8,943 nucleotides of DNA from Planctomycetota bacterium (GTDB lineage Bacteria; Planctomycetota; Planctomycetia; Pirellulales; UBA1268): assembly GCA_003669255.1 (NCBI GenBank), contig QWPO01000045.1, positions 1-8,943 of the forward strand, given 5' to 3'. The notes under the pieces were generated by a model. The model searched no databases, had not been told where the DNA came from, and worked only from the letters and a program-made list of their open reading frames with translations. Position 1 is the stretch's first letter; every line of letters begins with the position of its first letter. Shown here one piece after another: positions 1 to 5,281 of the stretch. The translations under genes were made by a program, and so were the position numbers.

Positions 1-13
1 CGGGCCGGAACCC

Positions 14-84
14 GCGGGTGTAGCTCAATGGTAGAGCAATAGCCTTCCAAGCTAAAGACGAGGGTTCGATTCCCTCTACCCGCT
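14..84 (+). tRNA. trnG: tRNA-Gly, anticodon TCC
   Basis: This folds as a complete cloverleaf. The acceptor stem pairs GCGGGTG (14-20) with TACCCGC (77-83), with one G-T pair. The D arm lies at about 23-37. The anticodon stem TAGC/GCTA (40-43/51-54) closes the seven-base loop CTTCCAA, which puts TCC at 46-48. The T arm is GAGGG, loop TTCGATT, then CCCTC (60-76). The discriminator is T84 and is followed by TCC, so the 3' CCA is not encoded and must be added after transcription. It reads GGA and GGG codons. It is followed 81 nt later by tRNA-Thr and then tuf, the order of E. coli glyT-thrT-tufB. Confidence 0.96.
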
Positions 85-96
85 TCCGACCCCTCG

Positions 97-139
97 CACC
101 CAAAACACCACACACCGAAACGACCCCACACCACCATCC
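97..139 (+). other. A/C-rich linker between two tRNAs
   Basis: In these 43 nt all but three bases are A or C: G occurs only at 117 and 122, and T only at 137. The transcript should be single-stranded between the two folded tRNAs. Such a linker could simply keep the tRNAs from misfolding and expose their ends for RNase P and 3' processing. A C-rich, G-poor stretch also resembles a Rho loading site. The composition is seen directly; both roles are inference. Confidence 0.4.
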
Positions 140-165
140 GAGGCCGCGGCGTCTCCACCCATCCC

Positions 166-239
<74 letters not shown>

Positions 240-247
240 CGTCAGAC

Positions 248-330
248 CCACGTTCAACATCAGGCACACGTTCGAGGCACGATTCAACCCGCTCGGGCCG
301 TATCCGCGCGGAACACGTTTTTGACACGTT
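248..330 (+). repeat. Repeated (A/C)CACGTT heptamers in the tuf leader
   Basis: ACACGTT occurs three times, at 266-272, 313-319 and 324-330, and a one-mismatch copy CCACGTT lies at 248-254. The last two copies start 11 bp apart, about one helical turn, and the final copy overlaps the candidate -35 hexamer at 321-326. The spacing and position suggest a protein-binding operator for tuf, but no regulator is known to me for this motif. Confidence 0.4.
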
Positions 331-349
331 ACGGCAGGCCACGGCACCT
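321..349 (+). promoter_or_regulatory. Candidate tuf promoter with consensus -35
   Basis: A perfect TTGACA stands at 321-326 in the tRNA-Thr/tuf spacer. At the standard spacing of 17 nt the -10 position (344-349) reads GCACCT, which is a poor match, and no better -10 hexamer lies within 16 to 18 nt. It may be a weak or activator-dependent promoter, or a chance -35. Read-through from the upstream tRNAs could also serve tuf. Confidence 0.3.
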
Positions 350-385
350 GCGACTACCCGGAGAGGAATCCCCAAGGGAGAAAGC

Positions 386-1585
386 ATGGCAAAGGACACG
401 TTCACGCGGAGCAAGCCGCACGTCAACGTCGGCACGATCGGGCACATCGACCACGGCAAGACCACGCTTACGGGCGCCCTGGTGGCCGTGCAGGCCGCCA
501 AAAACCTCGCCGTGGCCAAGAGCTACGCCGACATCGCCAAGGGTGGCACCGTCCGCGACGAGACGAAGACCGTCACGATCGCCGTCAGTCACGTGGAGTA
601 CGAGACGGACAAGCGTCACTACGCCCACATCGACTGTCCGGGCCATGCCGACTTCATCAAGAACATGATCACCGGCGCCGCCCAGATGGACGGGGCGATC
701 CTCGTGGTCAGCGCGGCCGACGGCCCCATGCCCCAGACCCGGGAGCACATCCTCCTGGCCAAGCAGGTGGGCGTGCCGGCGCTGGTCGTGTTCCTCAACA
801 AGGTCGACCTCGTCGACGATCCGGAACTCCTCGACCTCGTCGAGATGGAGATCCGCGAACTGCTGACGAAGTACGGTTTCCCCGGGGACGACGTGCCGAT
901 CATTCGCGGTGCCGGCAAGCCCGCCTATGACAGCCCGGCTGACCCGGCCAAGAACAAGTGCATCGCCGACTTGTTGGCCGCGGTCGACGCCTACATCCCC
1001 GAGCCGATCCGCGAGCTCGACAAGCCGTTCCTGATGGCCATCGAGGACGTGTTCTCGATCGAAGGCCGCGGCACGGTTGCCACGGGCCGAATCGAGCGCG
1101 GCGAGGTCAAGGTCGGCGACGAAGTCGAGATCATCGGCCTCAAGGAGAAGGCCGAGAAGACGACGGTCACCGGCGTGGAGATGTTCAAGAAGTTGCTCGA
1201 CAAGGGGCAGGCCGGCGACAACGTCGGCTGCCTGCTCCGCGGCATCGCCCGCGAGGGCATCGAGCGTGGCCAGGTGCTGGCCAAGCCGGGGTCGATCAAG
1301 CCCCACAAGAAGTTCGAGTGCGAGGTGTACGTGTTGTCGAAGGAGGAAGGCGGACGTCATACGCCGTTCTTCGCCGGCTACCGCCCGCAGTTCTACTTCC
1401 GCACCACCGACGTGACCGGCTCGACCAAGCTGATGGGCGGCGTCGAGATGGTCTCGCCGGGCGATAACGTCAAGATGGAGGTCGAGCTGATGGTGCCGAT
1501 CGCCATGGACGACGGCGTCCGGTTCGCCATCCGCGAGGGCGGCAAGACCGTCGGTTCGGGCGTTGTCACCAAAATTCTCGACTGA
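386..1585 (+). CDS. tuf: Translation elongation factor EF-Tu
   Basis: This 399-residue GTPase carries aminoacyl-tRNA to the ribosomal A site. The ATG at 386 was chosen because AAGGGAG (374-380) lies 5 nt upstream and the protein then begins MAKDTFTRSKPHVNVGTIGH, as EF-Tu does; the open frame further upstream runs through tRNA-Thr. The G domain (about 1-210) has G1 GHIDHGKT (19-26), G3 DCPGH (83-87, with catalytic His87) and G4 NKVD (138-141). Domain 2 contains GRGTVATGRIERG (227-239). Domain 3 contains GGRHTPFFAGYRPQFYFRTTDVTG (322-345). Switch I is unusual: the common ARGITIN is replaced by TKTVTIA (60-66), with the key Thr64 kept, and G5 reads AGK instead of SAL. I recall a similar switch I in other planctomycete EF-Tu proteins. 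The gene sits between tRNA-Thr and tRNA-Trp. Confidence 0.98.
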   Translation: MAKDTFTRSKPHVNVGTIGHIDHGKTTLTGALVAVQAAKNLAVAKSYADIAKGGTVRDETKTVTIAVSHVEYETDKRHYAHIDCPGHADFIKNMITGAAQMDGAILVVSAADGPMPQTREHILLAKQVGVPALVVFLNKVDLVDDPELLDLVEMEIRELLTKYGFPGDDVPIIRGAGKPAYDSPADPAKNKCIADLLAAVDAYIPEPIRELDKPFLMAIEDVFSIEGRGTVATGRIERGEVKVGDEVEIIGLKEKAEKTTVTGVEMFKKLLDKGQAGDNVGCLLRGIAREGIERGQVLAKPGSIKPHKKFECEVYVLSKEEGGRHTPFFAGYRPQFYFRTTDVTGSTKLMGGVEMVSPGDNVKMEVELMVPIAMDDGVRFAIREGGKTVGSGVVTKILD

Positions 1586-1593
1586 TTGCGGTC

Positions 1594-1635
1594 GGGGTTG
1601 CCGGCCACGACGCTCTGCCGTCGTGGCCGGCCCCC
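1594..1635 (+). terminator. Strong hairpin after tuf, no T-tract
   Basis: GCCGGCCACGACG (1600-1612) pairs perfectly with CGTCGTGGCCGGC (1619-1631) around the six-base loop CTCTGC. GGGG (1594-1597) and CCCC (1632-1635) can add four pairs across a TT bulge. It starts only a few bases after the tuf stop codon. It lacks the T-run of an intrinsic terminator, so it may stabilise the tuf mRNA 3' end, pause polymerase, or assist Rho. A second stem, CCGGCCCC (1627-1634) with GGGGCCGG (1649-1656), would use part of the same right arm and therefore competes with the first. Confidence 0.45.
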
Positions 1636-1761
1636 GCCGGCAGTTGGTGGGGCCGGGGTCTGGGCCTCGGTGTGTGGACGGATCAGCATCGAGGTGACGG
1701 ACAGGCAGATCACGACAAGTCGGTCGGCAGAAGAATCCGGGACACCGGTTTCCGGCGCCAC

Positions 1762-1834
1762 AGGGGCGTAGCTCAACTGGCAGAGCGCTGGTCTCCAAAA
1801 CCAGAGGTTGCGAGTTCGATCCCCGCCGCCCCTG
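1762..1834 (+). tRNA. trnW: tRNA-Trp, anticodon CCA
   Basis: The acceptor stem AGGGGCG (1762-1768) pairs with CGCCCCT (1827-1833). The anticodon stem CTGGT/ACCAG (1788-1792/1800-1804) closes the loop CTCCAAA, with CCA at 1795-1797. The T arm is GCGAG, loop TTCGATC, then CCCGC (1810-1826), with one A-C mismatch. G1834 is the discriminator, as is typical of bacterial tRNA-Trp, and the following CA does not complete an encoded CCA tail. A tRNA-Trp between tuf and secE is a known arrangement in several bacterial phyla. It reads UGG. Confidence 0.96.
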
Positions 1835-1843
1835 CATGCTGTC

Positions 1844-1870
1844 GCGGCGCGCACCAGCCCGGTGCGCCGC
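1844..1870 (+). other. GC hairpin just downstream of tRNA-Trp
   Basis: GCGCACC (1849-1855) pairs with GGTGCGC (1861-1867) around the five-base loop AGCCC, and GCG/CGC (1844-1846/1868-1870) extends it past a GC bulge. It starts 10 nt after the tRNA and lies in the 136-nt leader of secE. It has no T-tract, so it is more likely a processing or stability element than a terminator. The rest of the leader (1871-1970) shows nothing I can name. Confidence 0.35.
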
Positions 1871-1970
1871 GGTCGATGCGGTGTTGAACGCGAATGGGTC
1901 GGGCGGTTGGACGGTGGTAGGACGGACTCACAAGGACGGTCACCCGGGGCGAGCCCGCGGGCCGGCAGCC

Positions 1971-2447
1971 ATGCAGGACAATCACGCTGGGAACGGAACC
2001 TTCTTGGGAGAGGTCCTGAGGACTTCCGTCTACAAGCGAAACCAGGGCCGCATTGCCCGCCAGGTCACGTTCGCCGCTCTGGCGCTGGCGGTGGGGATCG
2101 GCGTCTGGCGGCTGGCTCAACTTCTGCCCATTTGGTTCGGCGGTGGCGAGGGCGCCTTCGCGGTGGGCCTGCCCGGCGGTGACCTGGGCGTGGTGCGTTT
2201 CCTGGTTCCGGGCCTGCTGCTCGCGGCCGGCCTCTGGCTCTGCTACCGGCTGGTCAACCTGCCCCGTTTCGCCGATTTCCTCATCGCTGTGGAGTCCGAG
2301 ATGGCCAAGGTGTCGTGGCCGTCCAAATCCGAGGTGGTGCGCAGTTCCGCAGTGATCATTTTCCTGATCTTCGCACTGGCCGCCATTCTGGCTGTGTACG
2401 ATCTGTTCTGGTGGTTCGTGTTGAGGTACGTCCTGCGAATCGGCTGA
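1971..2447 (+). CDS. secE: Preprotein translocase subunit SecE
   Basis: SecE is the small membrane subunit that clamps SecY in the SecYEG channel. The protein has 158 residues. An amphipathic lead-in (VYKRNQGRIARQ, 20-31) is followed by hydrophobic segments at about 32-53, 73-92 and 125-150, which suggests three membrane helices as in E. coli SecE. The diagnostic cytoplasmic motif ESEMAKVSWPSKSEV (108-122) stands before the last helix, the essential part of the family. The frame stays open back to 1836, close behind tRNA-Trp. The ATG at 1971 fits the family length best, although no good Shine-Dalgarno precedes it. The loop between helices 1 and 2 is Gly-rich (about 57-70). The order secE-nusG-rplK is conserved, with 65 nt before nusG. 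Confidence 0.9.
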   Translation: MQDNHAGNGTFLGEVLRTSVYKRNQGRIARQVTFAALALAVGIGVWRLAQLLPIWFGGGEGAFAVGLPGGDLGVVRFLVPGLLLAAGLWLCYRLVNLPRFADFLIAVESEMAKVSWPSKSEVVRSSAVIIFLIFALAAILAVYDLFWWFVLRYVLRIG

Positions 2448-2512
2448 CCGTCGCCGATCTGCCGGCGGCGTCGACCGACCCGCCACTCATTCCCTTCCAG
2501 GGTGCCGAGCCC

Positions 2513-3271
2513 ATGAGCGACGACTCCGAAAGCATGCTGCACGCCGATGCCGCCGCGCACGCCCCGACGGGCGGACCGCCGCCGGAACCCCACCGTGCCG
2601 ATGCCGCGCCCGCCCCGGGCCATGCGCCCCTCGACGAGGACGACGACGGCACGCCGGCGGAACTGGCCGATCCGTTCGCTGGGGACGAGAACGCCAAGCC
2701 GGTGGAAGTGGCCGTCGACGAGGACGATGCCCCGGTCGGCGAGCGTCACTGGTACATCCTCAAGGTGCAGAGCAATCGCGAGGACTCGATCCGCGAGGCC
2801 CTGCTGCGCCGCATTTCCATGCAGGGCATGGACCGCTGGTTCGGCGAGGTGGTGGTCCCCAAGGAGCAGGTCACCGAGTTCAAAAGTGGCAAAAAACGCG
2901 TGGTTTCACGCAAGCTCTATCCGGGCTACATCCTCGTGAACATGATCTTGAATGACGAGACCTGGTACCTCGTGCGGGAGACGGGCGGCATCGGTGACTT
3001 CACCGGGTCGGCCGGTCGCCCCAGCCCGATGCTGCCCCAGGACGTCGCCAAGCTGCTGCACAAGGCCGAGGAGAAGAGCGACGAGGCGCCCCGCCTGAAG
3101 ATCAACTTCAAGAAGGGCGACCGCGTGAAGATCAACGAAGGCACCTTCGAGAACTTCGAGGGCGAGGTGGAGCAGATCGACGAAGCCAACGGCCGCGTGA
3201 CCGTGATGCTGAGCATCTTCGGCCGCTCCACGCCGGTGGACATCGAATATTGGCAGATCGAGTCGGTGTGA
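2513..3271 (+). CDS. nusG: Transcription elongation/antitermination factor NusG
   Basis: NusG binds RNA polymerase through its NGN domain and contacts Rho or ribosomal protein S10 through its KOW domain. The 252-residue protein is longer than the usual 175-185. Residues 1 to about 76 are an added Ala/Pro/Asp/Glu-rich, probably disordered segment (for example DEDDDG at 41-46 and DEDD at 69-72). The NGN domain starts at HWYILKVQSNRE (79-90) and includes the signature KLYPGYILVNM (134-144). The KOW domain is at about 199-252 (KKGDRVKINEG at 200-210). The ATG at 2513 follows AGGGTG (2499-2504) by 8 nt. Starting further downstream would lose the extension but leaves no Met close to the NGN domain. 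It is followed after 41 nt by rplK, the usual neighbour. Confidence 0.96.
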   Translation: MSDDSESMLHADAAAHAPTGGPPPEPHRADAAPAPGHAPLDEDDDGTPAELADPFAGDENAKPVEVAVDEDDAPVGERHWYILKVQSNREDSIREALLRRISMQGMDRWFGEVVVPKEQVTEFKSGKKRVVSRKLYPGYILVNMILNDETWYLVRETGGIGDFTGSAGRPSPMLPQDVAKLLHKAEEKSDEAPRLKINFKKGDRVKINEGTFENFEGEVEQIDEANGRVTVMLSIFGRSTPVDIEYWQIESV

Positions 3272-3312
3272 GGCTGGTGTCACGTAGGCAACAACAGGCG
3301 AGGGTTTGAGCG

Positions 3313-3738
3313 ATGGCGAAGCAGATGGTGGGACAGGCGAAATTTCAGGTGCCCGGCGGCCAGGCCACACCCGCGCCCCCGGTGGGCACGTCGCTCGGCC
3401 GCTTCGGCATCAACCTCGGCCAGTTCGTGCAGCAGTTCAACGACCGCACCCGGGAAGCGGCAGGCATGCCGATCCCCGTGGTCGTCACCGTCTACAACGA
3501 TCGCTCCTTCGAGTTCATCACCAAGAGCCCGCCCGCCGCGGCCCTGCTCAAGAAGGCCGCCGGCCTCGCCAAGGGCTCGGGCGTCCCCAACAAGGACAAG
3601 GTCGGCAAGGTGACGAAGGCCCAGCTCGACGAAATCGTCCGCCTCAAGGGCAACGATCTCAACGCCCGCGATGGAGATCATGCCCGTCGCATGATCGAGG
3701 GCACGGCCCGCAGCATGGGCATCACCGTCGACGGCTGA
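3313..3738 (+). CDS. rplK: 50S ribosomal protein L11
   Basis: L11 binds the GTPase-associated region of 23S rRNA and with L10/L12 forms the base of the factor-binding stalk. The length of 141 residues is normal. The N-terminal domain (about 1-70) carries QATPAPPVGTSLGRFGINL (17-35). The C-terminal rRNA-binding domain includes KSPPAAALLKKAAG (71-84), GSGVPNKDKVGKVT (88-101) and the signature GTARSMGI (130-137). The ATG at 3313 follows GAGGG (3300-3304) by 8 nt. The common PPVGP motif reads PPVGT here (Thr26), at a proline linked to thiopeptide antibiotics. In E. coli, rplK-rplA is controlled by L1 binding the leader; I cannot recognise that site in the 41-nt gap upstream. Confidence 0.98.
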   Translation: MAKQMVGQAKFQVPGGQATPAPPVGTSLGRFGINLGQFVQQFNDRTREAAGMPIPVVVTVYNDRSFEFITKSPPAAALLKKAAGLAKGSGVPNKDKVGKVTKAQLDEIVRLKGNDLNARDGDHARRMIEGTARSMGITVDG

Positions 3739-3803
3739 CCCCCGACAGCACCCTCATCCGTTCCGTTTTTCAACCGCTTCCCCCGATCCCAGGAATCCCG
3801 ACC

Positions 3804-4484
3804 GTGGCTGAGACCAAGCGCATGCGGGCGATGCTCGCCGTGAAACCCAAGACCGAGGACCCGCTGCCGCTCGCCGAGGCGGTCGGCGTGATCAAGAAGT
3901 TTCCCCCCACGAAGTTCGACCAGACCATCGAGATTCACATGCGTCTGGGCATCGATCCCAAGCAGGCCGACCAGATCATTCGCGGGTCGCTGGTGCTGCC
4001 GCACGGCATCGGCAAGTCGAAGCGGGTGGTGGTGTTCGCCAAGGGAAATCTCGCCGACGACGCCAAGGCGGCGGGGGCCGAGGAGGTCGGAGCCGACGAC
4101 CTGGCCAAGAAGATCAAGGAAGGCTGGACCGATTTCGACGTCTGCATCGCGGCCCCCGACATGATGGGTCTCGTCGGTCCGCTGGGAAAGGTGCTCGGGC
4201 CCCGGGGCCTGATGCCCAGCCCGCGCGCCGGCACGGTGACGGCCGACATCAAGAAGACGGTGGGCGAATACAAGGCGGGCAAAGTCGAGTTCCGCAACGA
4301 CCCCACGGGAATCGTTCACGCGGTCGTTGGCAAGGCGAGCTTCGACGCCTCCAAACTGGTCGACAATATCCGGGCCTTCATCGATCACATCCTGGGGATG
4401 CAGCCGTCGAGCGTTCGCGGCCAGTTCGTGAAGTCGATCTCGATCTCGGGGACGATGACTCCCGGGGTCATGGTCGCCGCCTAG
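3804..4484 (+). CDS. rplA: 50S ribosomal protein L1
   Basis: L1 forms the mobile L1 stalk at the E site and in many bacteria represses its own operon. The GTG at 3804 was chosen because AGGA (3791-3794) lies 9 nt upstream, and the start ETKRMRAM (3-10) matches the family's TKRMR segment. The product has 226 residues, close to the usual 229-235. An ATG at codon 7 would cut into this conserved region. Family landmarks are KFDQTIEIHMRLGIDPKQAD (37-56), the VLPHG motif (64-68), and GPLGKVLGPRGLMPSPRAGT (125-144) in domain II. SGTMTPGV (215-222) closes domain I and contains the conserved Thr-Met pair. It lies 65 nt after rplK and 47 nt before rplJ. Confidence 0.97.
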   Translation: MAETKRMRAMLAVKPKTEDPLPLAEAVGVIKKFPPTKFDQTIEIHMRLGIDPKQADQIIRGSLVLPHGIGKSKRVVVFAKGNLADDAKAAGAEEVGADDLAKKIKEGWTDFDVCIAAPDMMGLVGPLGKVLGPRGLMPSPRAGTVTADIKKTVGEYKAGKVEFRNDPTGIVHAVVGKASFDASKLVDNIRAFIDHILGMQPSSVRGQFVKSISISGTMTPGVMVAA

Positions 4485-4531
4485 GCATCCATCTCCCCGC
4501 AGCACCATACGAGTTTTCACGAGGTAACCCC

Positions 4532-5083
4532 ATGAGCAAAGCCATCAAGGACATGCTGATCGGCGATCTGAAGCAGCGCCTGCAAGATGTGGGCGAGGTG
4601 CTCGTCGTCAGCCTCGGCAACCTGGACGCCCAGAAGACCACCCAGCTCAGGCAGACGCTGCGCAAGAAACGCATCCACCTGCAGTTGGTGAAGAACAGCC
4701 TGGCGCGCAGGGCGATGGAGGGCACGCCGCTGTCGCCCGCACTGACGAACACCGATGGCATGCTGGCCATCGCCTGGGGCGCCGAGGACGTCGTCGATCT
4801 GGCCAAGGAAATCGACCGCCTCTCGGGGGTCAAAGACTTCGAGGGTTTTTCCTGCAAGGGGGGGGCCCTGGACGGGGCCCGCCTGGAGGCGGACGACGTC
4901 AAGAAGGTGGCCAAATGGCCCACGCGTTCCGAACAGCTCTCGCTGCTCTCGGGGCAGATTTCCTCGCTGGCATCCGTGCTGGCCGGCCAGATCCTGTCCG
5001 CCGGTGGCGTGCTCGCCGGGCAGATTGCGTCCCGGGCCGAAGAACTGGAAAAAGCGGCCGGCGGGGAAGCGGCGGCCTCCTGA
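4532..5083 (+). CDS. rplJ: 50S ribosomal protein L10 (stalk base)
   Basis: L10 anchors the L12 dimers to the ribosome. The protein has 183 residues, a little longer than E. coli L10 (165). The rRNA-binding N-terminal part includes KNSLARRAM (54-62) and the following globular region (about 75-130). The C-terminal helix holds three consecutive 11-residue units, LLSGQISSLAS (138-148), VLAGQILSAGG (149-159) and VLAGQIASRAE (160-170). This is the helix that binds L12 dimers, so three dimers are likely. The ATG at 4532 follows GAGGTAA (4521-4527) by 4 nt. A run of eight G lies inside the gene at 4858-4865. The upstream gap is too short for the long L10 leader known from other bacteria, unless it overlaps rplA. 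Confidence 0.96.
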   Translation: MSKAIKDMLIGDLKQRLQDVGEVLVVSLGNLDAQKTTQLRQTLRKKRIHLQLVKNSLARRAMEGTPLSPALTNTDGMLAIAWGAEDVVDLAKEIDRLSGVKDFEGFSCKGGALDGARLEADDVKKVAKWPTRSEQLSLLSGQISSLASVLAGQILSAGGVLAGQIASRAEELEKAAGGEAAAS

Positions 5084-5094
5084 TCCCCAGATCG

Positions 5095-5110
5095 CCCGGA
5101 AATTTCCGGG
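5095..5110 (+). other. 16-bp perfect palindrome after rplJ
   Basis: CCCGGAAATTTCCGGG is a perfect dyad starting 12 nt after the rplJ stop codon. As RNA it can form a six-pair stem with an AATT loop; as DNA it could be a protein site. No T-tract follows, so it is not a standard terminator. It stands at the head of an unusually long rplJ-rplL spacer (5084-5281), in which I recognise only this palindrome and the rplL Shine-Dalgarno. Confidence 0.45.
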
Positions 5111-5281
5111 GCGGGCTTCACCCGGCAAAAGTTCATGGTATGACAAAGGGCTCGCTGGTGCGGCTCCGCCCCTGCGGTGGAACGGGCACGGCGTCACCCA
5201 CATTCGATCAATTCATCACCACTACCACGGTTGTCGACCTGCGCGACGGCCGCACATTTCCCAGGGAAAGGACCACGAGCG

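Noticed and set aside
1586..1771. 61-codon frame between tuf and tRNA-Trp as a possible rpmG
   Set aside because: It has none of the L33 sequence features, no ribosome-binding site, contains the strong hairpin and runs into tRNA-Trp.
329..1837. 502-residue antisense open frame opposite tuf
   Set aside because: It mirrors the tuf coding frame in GC-rich DNA, overlaps tRNA-Trp, and its product is a low-complexity, Leu/Asp/Val/Gly-rich sequence with no family motif.
1836..1970. Earlier SecE start at 1836
   Set aside because: The ATG lies one base after tRNA-Trp with no ribosome-binding site, and the extra 45 residues do not look like SecE.
3739..3803. T-run in the rplK-rplA gap as a terminator
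   Set aside because: The five T near 3766-3772 are not preceded by a stable hairpin.
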